From the NCBI GenBank assembly GCA_963781675.1, contig CAWAGF010000001.1:1426001-1490000 (forward strand): a stretch of DNA of 64,000 nucleotides. The letters are read 5' to 3'. A model generated the notes under the pieces. It did no database searches, was not told the origin of the DNA, and saw only the letters and a list, made by a program, of their open reading frames with translations. Shown here piece after piece: positions 7,322 to 14,471 of the stretch (position 1 is the first letter of the stretch; every line of letters begins with the position of its first letter). Position numbers and translations under genes: made by a program. This DNA is from SCTD01 sp963781675. GTDB taxonomy: Bacteria; Actinomycetota; Actinomycetes; Mycobacteriales; SCTD01.

Positions 7322-8466
7322 CCGCCGTGTCGCTCGGGATGCCCGAGCTCCCGCCCGCGCGCCTGGCCGAGCGGCGGCAGACCCGCCAGCTCGACGTCGG
7401 CGGCGTGCTCGTCGGCGGCGGGGCGCCCATCAGCGTGCAGTCGATGACCACGACGGTCACCGCGGACGTGAACGCCACGCTGCAGCAGATCGCCGCGCTG
7501 ACCGCCACCGGCTGCCAGATCGTGCGCGTCGCGGTGCCGGACCCGGTCGACGCCGAGGCGCTGCCGCGCGTCGTCAAGCAGTCGCAGATCCCGGTCATCG
7601 CCGACATCCACTTCCAGAGCAAGTACATCTTCGCGGCCATCGACGCGGGCTGCGCCGCGGTGCGCGTGAACCCGGGCAACATCCGGGAGTTCGACGGCAA
7701 GGTCGGCGACGTCGCCCGCGCCGCCAGGGAGTCCGGCACCCCGATCCGCATCGGCGTCAACGCCGGCAGCCTCGACAAGCGGATCATGGCCAAGTACGGC
7801 AAGGCCACGCCGGAGGCGCTGGTCGAGTCGGCGCTGTGGGAGTGCTCGCTGTTCGAGGAGCACGACTTCCGCGACATCAAGATCTCGGTCAAGCACAACG
7901 ACCCGGTCGTCATGGTGCAGGCCTACCGGCTGCTGTCGCAGCGGTGCGACTACCCGCTGCACCTCGGCGTCACCGAGGCCGGCCCGGCCTTCCAGGGGAC
8001 CATCAAGTCGGCGGTCGCCTTCGGGGCGCTGCTGTCCGAGGGGATCGGCGACACGATCCGCGTCTCGCTGTCCGCCCCGCCGGTCGAGGAGGTCAAGGTC
8101 GGGCTGGCGATCCTCGAGTCGCTCAACCTCAAGCAGCGCGGCCTCGAGATCGTCAGCTGCCCGTCGTGCGGCCGCGCGCAGGTGGACGTCTACACCCTCG
8201 CCGAGCAGGTGACCGCCGGCCTCGAGGGGCTGACCGTCCCGCTGCGCGTCGCGGTCATGGGCTGCGTCGTCAACGGCCCGGGGGAGGCCCGCGAGGCCGA
8301 CCTCGGCGTCGCGTCCGGCAACGGCAAGGGCCAGATCTTCGTCAAGGGCGAGGTCATCAAGACCGTGCCCGAGTCGCAGATCGTCGAGACGCTCATCGAG
8401 GAGGCCCTGCGCCTCGCCGAGGCGTACGACGGCCCCAGCGGCGAGCCGGCCGTCGGCGTCAGCTGA
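7318..8466 (+). CDS. ispG: 4-hydroxy-3-methylbut-2-en-1-yl diphosphate synthase (IspG/GcpE)
   Basis: A [4Fe-4S] enzyme of the MEP pathway that reductively converts MEcPP to HMBPP. The 382-residue protein starts at GTG 7318 within a GTGA overlap with rseP. Visible motifs are SVQSMTTT, ADIHF, RVNPGN, IGVNAGSLD, the cysteine pair CPSCGR and the third cluster Cys in GCVVNGPGE. Length and motif order fit the compact bacterial type, without the plant insertion. It is the last gene of the tightly coupled dxr-rseP-ispG set. Confidence 0.97.
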   Translation: MTAVSLGMPELPPARLAERRQTRQLDVGGVLVGGGAPISVQSMTTTVTADVNATLQQIAALTATGCQIVRVAVPDPVDAEALPRVVKQSQIPVIADIHFQSKYIFAAIDAGCAAVRVNPGNIREFDGKVGDVARAARESGTPIRIGVNAGSLDKRIMAKYGKATPEALVESALWECSLFEEHDFRDIKISVKHNDPVVMVQAYRLLSQRCDYPLHLGVTEAGPAFQGTIKSAVAFGALLSEGIGDTIRVSLSAPPVEEVKVGLAILESLNLKQRGLEIVSCPSCGRAQVDVYTLAEQVTAGLEGLTVPLRVAVMGCVVNGPGEAREADLGVASGNGKGQIFVKGEVIKTVPESQIVETLIEEALRLAEAYDGPSGEPAVGVS

Positions 8467-8477
8467 CGCCCCCGGTC

Positions 8478-8483
8478 TAGGCT
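8478..8483 (+). promoter_or_regulatory. -10 element TAGGCT upstream of GNAT gene
   Basis: TAGGCT lies six bases before GTG 8490. By the spacing seen at other genes here, transcription should begin at or near 8490, leaving a leader of about 14 nt with GAGGA before the GNAT start at 8504. Confidence 0.5.
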
Positions 8484-8503
8484 CGGCCGGTGCGAGGACG
8501 GCC

Positions 8504-9349
8504 GTGCTGAGGACCTCCTCGGTCTGCCGCGTGCTCGACGGACGCGACCTCGACGAGGTGCTCGCCCTGCTCGACCGCGACCCCGTCGCGCACGTCTTCG
8601 TCGCCTCCCGCATCGAGCAGGCGGGGCTGGCCGAGTCCCGCCTCGGCGCCCAGGTCTGGGGCTTCGGCGAGCGCGGCCGGCTCGAGTCGATCTGCTACTC
8701 CGGCGCGAACCTCGTCCCCGTCGAGGCCGGCCCGGACGCCGTCCGGGCGTACGCCGACCGGGCCCGGCGCCAGGGCCGCCGCTGCTCCTCGGTCGTGGGT
8801 GCCGCCGACAGCGTGCTGCCCCTGTGGCGCCTGCTCGAGCCGCACTGGGGCCGCGCCCGCGAGGTGCGCGCCGCGCAGCCGCTGCTCGCCATGTCCGGCC
8901 CGCCGGCCGTCGCGCCCGACCCGGACGTGCGCCGGGTGCGCCCGGACCAGCTCGAGGTGCTGCTGCCGGCCTGCATCGCGATGTTCACCGAGGAGATCGG
9001 CATCTCGCCGACGGCGGGCGACGGGGGAGCGCTGTACCGCGCGCGCGTCCAGGAGCTGATCGGGCAGGGCCGCGCGTGGGCCCGCATCGAGGGCGACGCG
9101 GTGCTCTTCAAGGCCGAGGTGGGCGCGGCGACCTCCCGCGTCTGCCAGGTGCAGGGCGTGTGGGTGCACCCGTCGCTGCGCGGTCGCGGGCTGTCCGAGG
9201 CGGGCACCGCCGCGGTCGTCGAGGCAGCCCGGCGCGACGTCGCGCCGGTGGTCAGCCTCTACGTCAACGACTTCAACGAGGCCGCCCGCCGCGCGTACGC
9301 CCGGGTCGGCTTCGAGGAGGTCGGGACCTTCACCAGCGTCCTGTTCTGA
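8504..9349 (+). CDS. GNAT-family N-acetyltransferase with N-terminal DUF4081-like domain
   Basis: A 281-residue protein. The C-terminal part (about residues 140-281) has the GNAT acetyl-CoA fold: QVQGVWVHPSLRGRGL contains the pyrophosphate-binding R-x-x-G-x-G-type loop, followed by LYVNDFNEAARRAYARVGFEEVG. The N-terminal 130 residues match the domain that often precedes GNAT in actinobacterial proteins encoded next to ispG. The acceptor substrate is unknown. The GTG start at 8504 has GAGGA about seven bases upstream. It lies 37 bp after ispG but has its own TAGGCT element, so it may be transcribed separately as well as with the operon. Confidence 0.85.
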   Translation: MLRTSSVCRVLDGRDLDEVLALLDRDPVAHVFVASRIEQAGLAESRLGAQVWGFGERGRLESICYSGANLVPVEAGPDAVRAYADRARRQGRRCSSVVGAADSVLPLWRLLEPHWGRAREVRAAQPLLAMSGPPAVAPDPDVRRVRPDQLEVLLPACIAMFTEEIGISPTAGDGGALYRARVQELIGQGRAWARIEGDAVLFKAEVGAATSRVCQVQGVWVHPSLRGRGLSEAGTAAVVEAARRDVAPVVSLYVNDFNEAARRAYARVGFEEVGTFTSVLF

Positions 9350-9363
9350 GACCCCCTTCGGGA

Positions 9364-9382
9364 GACCGAACGGCGTTCGGTC
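9364..9382. promoter_or_regulatory. 8-bp inverted repeat, possible operator
   Basis: GACCGAAC, three bases, then GTTCGGTC: perfect 8-bp arms centred about 50 bp upstream of the aldehyde dehydrogenase start. The GAACGGCGTTC core resembles TetR-family operators in actinobacteria. The arm spacing (three, not four) argues against an SOS box. No regulator gene is adjacent. A weak terminator for the upstream GNAT gene is the alternative, but no T-run follows. Confidence 0.4.
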
Positions 9383-9421
9383 ATGCTCTCTGACGACGCC
9401 GTACGACGAGAGGGTCCACCC

Positions 9422-10960
9422 GTGGCACTGCAGCTGAAGACCGGCACGTCCTGGGACGAGGTCTACGCCCGCGCCCGCTCCGCCGCGCCCGAGGCCTTCG
9501 ACGCCGAGCGCATCCTCAACCTGCACGGCGGCGAGTGGCGGCGCAGCGGCGAGCCGGGCGAGCACGTCACGCCCGTGGACGGCACGCCCATCCAGGGGCC
9601 GCCGCGGATCAGCCACGACGACGCGGTCGAGGCGGTCAAGCACGCAGGCGTCGAGCACGACGAGTGGGCCAGGGTCGACCTCGACGAGCGCAAGAGCCGG
9701 GTCGCCGCGGCGGTGGCCGAGATGCGCGAGCACCGGGACACGCTCGCGCTGCTGCTGGTCTGGGAGATCGGCAAGCCCTGGAAGATGGCCTGCGACGACG
9801 TGGACCGCGCCCTGAACGGCGTCGACTGGTACCTCGGCGAGATCGACCGCCAGCTCCAGGGCCGCAGCCCGCTGCCGGGCCCGGTCAGCAACATCGCGTC
9901 GTGGAACTACCCGATGTCGGTGCAGGTGCACGCCGAGCTGGTGCAGTGCCTGGCCGGCAACGGCGTCGTCGCCAAGACCCCGTCGCAGGGCGGCTTCCAC
10001 ACCCTGACCCTCGCGCACGCCTTCATGAAGCGGGCCGGCCTGCCGGTCACGCTGCTGTCCGGCGTCGGCGCCGCGCTGGGTGACGCGCTCATCAGCTCCC
10101 CCGAGATCGGCGCGCTGGCGTTCGTCGGCGGGCGCGCCAACGGCCGGAAGGCCGCCACCACGCTGGCCGACACGGGCAAGCGGCACCTGCTCGAGCAGGA
10201 GGGCCTCAACGTGTGGGGCGTCTGGGACTTCAGCCAGTGGGACGACCTGGCCGTGCACCTGAAGAAGGGCTTCGACTACGCGAAGCAGCGGTGCACCGCC
10301 TACCCGCGCTACGCGGTGCAGCGCGAGCTGTTCCCGCAGTTCCTCGAGATGTACCTGCCGGTCGTCAAGAGCCTGAGGTTCGGCCACCCGCTCGCCGTGG
10401 AGGCCGGGGGCGACGACTTCCCGGAGCTGAACTTCGGCCCGGTCATCTCCGCCTCCAAGGCTGCGGAGCTGGTCGAGCACTACGAGTCCGCCGTGTCCGG
10501 CGAGGGCATCCCGCTCTACCGCGGCACCCTCGCGCAGGGCCGCTTCCTCGACGGCCAGGACACCAGCGCGTACGTCGCGCCGGGCTGTGTCCTCGAGCCG
10601 CCGTCGAGCTGGGCGCTGCGGCACGCCGAGCCGTTCGGGCCGCTCGACTCGATCGTGCTCGTCGACAGCGAGGCCGAGCTCCTCGCGGCGATGAACGCCT
10701 CCAACGGCGCGCTCGTCGGGTCGATCGCGACCGACGACGCCGACTTCGGGGCGCGCATCGCGGAGGAGCTGCAGTCCTTCAAGGTCGGCATCAACAAGCC
10801 GCGGAGCCGCGGCGACCGCGAGGAGGTCTTCGGCGGCAAGGGCGCGTCGTGGAAGGGCGCGTTCGTCGGCGGCGACCTGCTCGTGCAGGCCGTCACCGAG
10901 GGCGAGGGCCAGGTCTACGGCAACTTCCCGACCTACTCGCTCTACCCCGAGAAGGTCTAG
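9422..10960 (+). CDS. aldehyde dehydrogenase family protein, divergent
   Basis: A 512-residue NAD(P)-dependent aldehyde dehydrogenase-fold protein. GTG 9422 follows AGAGGG at a suitable distance. The Rossmann region has ASWNYPMSVQVH and NGVVAKTPSQGG, and the catalytic cysteine is in AKQRCTAYPR (QRCTA, as in GapN-like enzymes). The usual LELGGK general-base motif is altered to LLEQEGLN, keeping a Glu, so the enzyme belongs to a divergent subgroup. The C-terminal part has AEPFGPLDSIV and NASNGALVGSI. The substrate cannot be read from sequence. An inverted repeat at 9364-9382 may be its operator. Confidence 0.8.
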   Translation: MALQLKTGTSWDEVYARARSAAPEAFDAERILNLHGGEWRRSGEPGEHVTPVDGTPIQGPPRISHDDAVEAVKHAGVEHDEWARVDLDERKSRVAAAVAEMREHRDTLALLLVWEIGKPWKMACDDVDRALNGVDWYLGEIDRQLQGRSPLPGPVSNIASWNYPMSVQVHAELVQCLAGNGVVAKTPSQGGFHTLTLAHAFMKRAGLPVTLLSGVGAALGDALISSPEIGALAFVGGRANGRKAATTLADTGKRHLLEQEGLNVWGVWDFSQWDDLAVHLKKGFDYAKQRCTAYPRYAVQRELFPQFLEMYLPVVKSLRFGHPLAVEAGGDDFPELNFGPVISASKAAELVEHYESAVSGEGIPLYRGTLAQGRFLDGQDTSAYVAPGCVLEPPSSWALRHAEPFGPLDSIVLVDSEAELLAAMNASNGALVGSIATDDADFGARIAEELQSFKVGINKPRSRGDREEVFGGKGASWKGAFVGGDLLVQAVTEGEGQVYGNFPTYSLYPEKV

Positions 10961-11044
10961 CTCTCCGCGGTCCGAGCGTGACGCGCCTTCTGCCTGCCGG
11001 GTTGGCGGAGGCGGCGCTCCTGAGGGTCCGCGCCGCGCCCGCTG

Positions 11045-12463
11045 CTACGGCGGGGCGTGCGACCAGCCCTGCTGGGTGAGCCAGCGGCCGTCACGGTGCG
11101 GCAGGTCCATCCGGCGGTCGTGATGGTCGTGGTGGTGCTGGTGGCAGAGCAGCACCAGGTTGTCGAGGTCGGTCAGGCCGCCGTCCGCCCAGTGCCGCAC
11201 GTGGTGGGCGGCGCACTGCGCAGGCCGGCGGCGACAGCCCTTCACGACGCACCGGCGGTCCCGCACCACCAGCGCCCGGAACAGCTCGCGGCTGACGATC
11301 CGGGCTGCCCGACCGACGTACAGCGGCTCCTGGCGACCGCGGGGACCGAGCGCGACCAGGTCGACGAGCGCGTCGCAGGCCAGCCGGCGCAGCGCCCCGC
11401 GCGACAGCGGCCCGCCGTCGCCGACGACCTCCGGCGACGTGCTGCCGAACAGGTCCTCGAGCGCGTCCCGCAGCGCGCCCGGACCCGTCGAACCAGGAGC
11501 GTTCGCCTCGAGCTGCTCGGGCCGACAGACGACGTGCAGGTGCGTACGGACCGTGTGCGCGTCGTCCGCCAGGCTGTCGCCGGGACCCTGGTGCCTGGTC
11601 AGGTAGTCGCGGGCCCAGTCGACGAGCACGTCTGCCTGTCGCGCGGCGCGCCCCCGCTTGTCACCGTCCTCACGGGCGGCCTCCACGGCGAGGTCCATCG
11701 CGAGCCGGACGGTCGCGCCGTCGTCACCGGCGAGCGTGCCGTCCACGGCGGTGTGGGTGCCGACGTCGTGCAGCCGCAGGCCCCTCCGCTCCCGGGCGCG
11801 ACGCTCCGCCTCCGCGGCGATCCGGTCGTCGATCGCTGCGGCCTTGTCGCGCAGGCGCTTGCGGACGTCGACCGGGTCCGTGGTCTGCGCGAGAGCGCAG
11901 AGCCCGTCCTCGGCCTCGCGCACCACCTCGCCCGCCAGGCCGCGCACGCCAGCCATCACGGCCGCCGCGTGCTCGACCGTCGTGCCGCCGCGCCGGAGCA
12001 CCTCGCCGAGCCGTGGCAGGTCGTCGCGCAGAGCCGTGGCCAGACGGACCGTCGCGCGCGCGGCGCCGTCGCCGATCCGCTGCGTCTCGCGGAGCCAGCT
12101 CACGGTCGTGCTGGCGACGCCGGGGCGCAGGTGCCCGCCGACGAGGTCCATCTCCGCCAGCTCGCGCAGCGCAGAAGCACGGGCCCGCTCCGCCAGCTCG
12201 AGCAGTCGCCTGGTGTCAGTGCGAGAACCGGAGAGCGGGCCGTTCGCCTCGACGGCGTCCAGGGCGGTGCTGAGCCCGTCCAGGAGCGGGGACGTGCGCG
12301 CCGGCGGTGTGACGCCCGGGACGGCCCACCACTCCTGGCTGAGGTCCGCCGGCACCTCGACGTCGCAGGTGCACTCCTCGGCGTCGCGCTGCGGGAACGG
12401 ACCGGGATCGCCTGCGGTGAGCAGGCCGACCGTCGGCATGTCCACCACCATGCTCGAACGCAT
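11045..12463 (-). CDS. DUF222 / HNH endonuclease domain protein, SOS-box controlled
   Basis: A 472-residue protein of the 13E12-repeat/DUF222 family. The N-terminal and middle parts are helical and Arg/Glu-rich (DUF222), with TTVEHAAAVMAGV. The C-terminal HNH nuclease domain reads CVVKGCRRRP, then AAHHVRHWADGG and LVLLCHQHHHDHHD, giving the Cys pair, the HH metal/catalytic residues and the final histidines. ATG 12463 follows TAGGAT by exactly six bases, predicting a leaderless mRNA, and it sits in the centre of an SOS box. Several family members in mycobacteria are LexA-regulated, so DNA-damage induction is a well-supported inference. The biological role of these dispersed nuclease genes is unknown. 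Confidence 0.88.
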   Translation of the reverse strand: MRSSMVVDMPTVGLLTAGDPGPFPQRDAEECTCDVEVPADLSQEWWAVPGVTPPARTSPLLDGLSTALDAVEANGPLSGSRTDTRRLLELAERARASALRELAEMDLVGGHLRPGVASTTVSWLRETQRIGDGAARATVRLATALRDDLPRLGEVLRRGGTTVEHAAAVMAGVRGLAGEVVREAEDGLCALAQTTDPVDVRKRLRDKAAAIDDRIAAEAERRARERRGLRLHDVGTHTAVDGTLAGDDGATVRLAMDLAVEAAREDGDKRGRAARQADVLVDWARDYLTRHQGPGDSLADDAHTVRTHLHVVCRPEQLEANAPGSTGPGALRDALEDLFGSTSPEVVGDGGPLSRGALRRLACDALVDLVALGPRGRQEPLYVGRAARIVSRELFRALVVRDRRCVVKGCRRRPAQCAAHHVRHWADGGLTDLDNLVLLCHQHHHDHHDRRMDLPHRDGRWLTQQGWSHAPP

Positions 12464-12468
12464 GTTCG
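12455..12468. promoter_or_regulatory. LexA (SOS) box over the HNH gene start
   Basis: CGAAC, four bases, GTTCG matches the actinobacterial/Bacillus-type SOS box in both arms. The four central bases hold the ATG start codon of the HNH gene at 12461-12463 (minus strand). The left arm (minus-strand view) lies in the six-base spacer between the -10 element and the start. Confidence 0.8.
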
Positions 12469-12469
12469 A

Positions 12470-12475
12470 ATCCTA
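12470..12475 (-). promoter_or_regulatory. -10 element TAGGAT of the HNH gene
   Basis: On the minus strand TAGGAT is followed by six bases and then the ATG at 12463, the leaderless geometry repeated elsewhere in the window. The SOS box directly abuts it. Confidence 0.6.
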
Positions 12476-12617
12476 CCGGTCAACGGACCGTCCGGCAAGA
12501 GGTCGCGCCACGAAAGATGCTGCCAGGCAGTGGATCTCAACCCAGAGACCGCCTCGTGAGTAGCGACTGTCGCGGCAGCAGCACCTGCATCTTGTGAGCC
12601 TGTCGCCGACCTCGACC

Positions 12618-12623
12618 TAGGGT
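12618..12623 (+). promoter_or_regulatory. -10 element TAGGGT of aldo/keto reductase gene
   Basis: TAGGGT, six bases, then ATG 12630. This predicts a leaderless transcript starting on the A of the start codon. No Shine-Dalgarno sequence is present in the six-base spacer. Confidence 0.6.
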
Positions 12624-12629
12624 CCACGC

Positions 12630-13662
12630 ATGGCTGACGCGTACCTCCCTGACCCGGACCGCTACGACCGCATGACCTACCGCCGCTGTGGCCGCAGCGG
12701 ACTGGACCTGCCGTTGCTGTCGCTCGGCTTCTGGTGGAACTTCGGCGACGACCGCCCGCTCGAGACCCAGCGCGCGATCGTCCGGCGCGCCTTCGACCTC
12801 GGCATCACGCACTTCGACCAGGCCAACAACTACGGCCCGCCCTACGGCTCGTCCGAGACGAACCTGGGCCGCATCCTGCGCGAGGACTTCCGCGGTCTGC
12901 GCGACGAGCTGGTCATCAGCACCAAGGCCGGCTGGGACATGTGGAAGGGGCCCTACGGCGATCTCGGCTCGCGCAAGTACCTGAGGGCGAGCCTGGACCA
13001 GAGCCTGCAGCGCCTCGGGCTGGACTACGTCGACATCTACTACCACCACCGGCCCGATCCCCGGACGCCGCTCGAGGAGACCGCCGGCGCACTGCACGCC
13101 GCGGTGCAGCAGGGCAAGGCGCTGTACGTCGGCGTCAGCTCGTACGGCGACGCGCGCACGGCCGAGATGGTCGCGCTGCTGCGGAACCTCGGCACACCGC
13201 TGCTCATCCACCAGCCGTCGTACTCGATGCTCAACCGCTGGATCGAGGACGCGCTGCTCGACGTCCTCGACGCGGAGGGGGTCGGCTGCATCGGCTTCAC
13301 CGCGCTGGCGCAGGGGCTGCTGACCGACAAGTACCTCGACGGCGTCCCGGCGGACAGCCGGATGGCCCGCTACTCCAGCCTCGGCCAGGAGCAGCTCACC
13401 GAGGACAACGTCGCGCGGCTGCGAGGGCTCAACGACATCGCGCAGCGCCGCGGGCAGACGCTCGCGCAGATGGCGCTCGCGTGGGCGCTGCGCGACGAGC
13501 GGATGACCTCGCTGGTCATCGGCGCGAGCAGCGTCGCGCAGCTGGAGCAGAACGTCGCCGCGCTGGACCGGCTGGACTTCACGCGCGGAGGAGCTGGAGG
13601 AGATCGACGGCTTCGCGGTCGAGGGCGGGATCGACCTGTGGCGCTCGGTCAGCGAGCAGTAG
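12630..13662 (+). CDS. aldo/keto reductase, YghZ-like (3' end frameshifted)
   Basis: An NADPH-dependent aldo/keto reductase of about 343 residues, similar in layout to YghZ/L-glyceraldehyde-3-phosphate reductases. Motifs include the catalytic Asp and Tyr in ITHFDQANNYGPPYG, the catalytic Lys in VISTKAGWDMW, His in DIYYHHRPD, and NADP contacts in LVIGASSVAQLEQNV. After DRLDFT at about 13582 the frame shifts by +1. The other frame continues with the expected tail EELEEIDGFAVEGGIDLW and stops at TAG 13660-13662. One extra C in the run ACGCGCGGAG explains this. Read without correction, the protein runs to 13673 with a nonsense tail. It overlaps the convergent yaaA by 14 bp. Confidence 0.85.
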
Positions 13663-14389
13663 CCAGGCCGTAGAGGACCAGGTCCACCCGTCGCCCGTCG
13701 ACCTCGACCAGGTCGGCCACCTGCTCACCCGCCGCGGCGACGTCCGCCACGGTCCGGGCGCCGCCCTCGCACAGCTCCCGCGCCAGCAGGCCCTTCGTGT
13801 ACTTGTTGTCGTGGCTGACGACCATGCGCACGCCGTCGCTCTCGCGCAGCACCCGCACCTGCACGGCCGTCGGGACCTTGGCGAGCGCGGCGTACGGCCC
13901 GGACCGCAGGTCGACCAGCAGGCCCTTGTGCGCGGCCAGCTCGGCCTCGAGCGCGGGCCGCCAGGCCGCGGCTAGCGAGCCGAGGCCGGGGACGGACGTG
14001 CCGCCGGACAGCCGGTAGGCGGGGACGCGGTCGGTCGGCGCGAGCAGCCCGAACAGCGCGCTCGCGACGCGCAGGCTGCTGTTCGCGCGACGGCGCCCGG
14101 TGGCCGACATCGACGCGTAGGACAGCGCCTCGTAGACGACGCCGGTGTACCGCTTCGCCGCCGGCAGGGTGCCGGAGGTCGTGAGCACGGCGTCCTTCTC
14201 GACCTCGCCGGGCGGGCAGGCGAGCGCCCTCTCCAGCGCCTCCGGCTGCTCGCGCGCGGCGGTCTGCACGGCGTCCAGGACGCGGGCGCGGACGGCGTTC
14301 AGCGCGGGGTGCGAGAGCCGATCCAGGTCGAGCGGGGCGCCGCGACCGCCGGGGGCCTTGCCCTCGGAGGGGGGGAGCAGCACGAGCAC
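13649..14389 (-). CDS. yaaA: YaaA/UPF0246 family peroxide-stress protein
   Basis: A 246-residue protein with the family N-terminus LVLLPPSEGK and the conserved segments AAKRYTGVVYEAL, LFGLLAPTDRVPAYRLS and VSHDNKYTKGLLAREL. In E. coli YaaA limits intracellular free iron during hydrogen peroxide stress and can bind DNA; the same role here is inferred by family. The GTG start at 14389 is preceded by TAGCGT at exactly six bases, so it is probably leaderless, and it is divergent from proS with overlapping regulatory DNA. Confidence 0.88.
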   Translation of the reverse strand: MLVLLPPSEGKAPGGRGAPLDLDRLSHPALNAVRARVLDAVQTAAREQPEALERALACPPGEVEKDAVLTTSGTLPAAKRYTGVVYEALSYASMSATGRRRANSSLRVASALFGLLAPTDRVPAYRLSGGTSVPGLGSLAAAWRPALEAELAAHKGLLVDLRSGPYAALAKVPTAVQVRVLRESDGVRMVVSHDNKYTKGLLARELCEGGARTVADVAAAGEQVADLVEVDGRRVDLVLYGLATAR

Positions 14390-14395
14390 CCGGTC

Positions 14396-14401
14396 ACGCT
14401 A
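14396..14401 (-). promoter_or_regulatory. -10 element TAGCGT of yaaA
   Basis: On the minus strand TAGCGT is followed by GACCGG and then the GTG start at 14389, the six-base leaderless spacing. Confidence 0.6.
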
Positions 14402-14427
14402 GCCAGAACCCGCTGGAACCGCGCGGA

Positions 14428-14433
14428 TAGCCT
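14428..14433 (+). promoter_or_regulatory. -10 element TAGCCT of proS
   Basis: TAGCCT lies 38 bp upstream of GTG 14472. Expected transcription start is near 14440, giving a leader of about 32 nt that contains GGAGG at 14461-14465. Confidence 0.5.
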
Positions 14434-14471
14434 GAGCCCTCCATCGACCGGCGCCTGCCTGGAGGTCCCTC

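Noticed and set aside
9364..9382. SOS box upstream of the aldehyde dehydrogenase
   Set aside because: The arms CGAAC and GTTCG are present but separated by three bases rather than four, and the outer symmetry extends further, as in TetR operators.
13583..13673. Programmed ribosomal frameshift at the end of the aldo/keto reductase
   Set aside because: No slippery heptamer or downstream pseudoknot is evident, and six other single-base gains of the same kind occur in unrelated genes.
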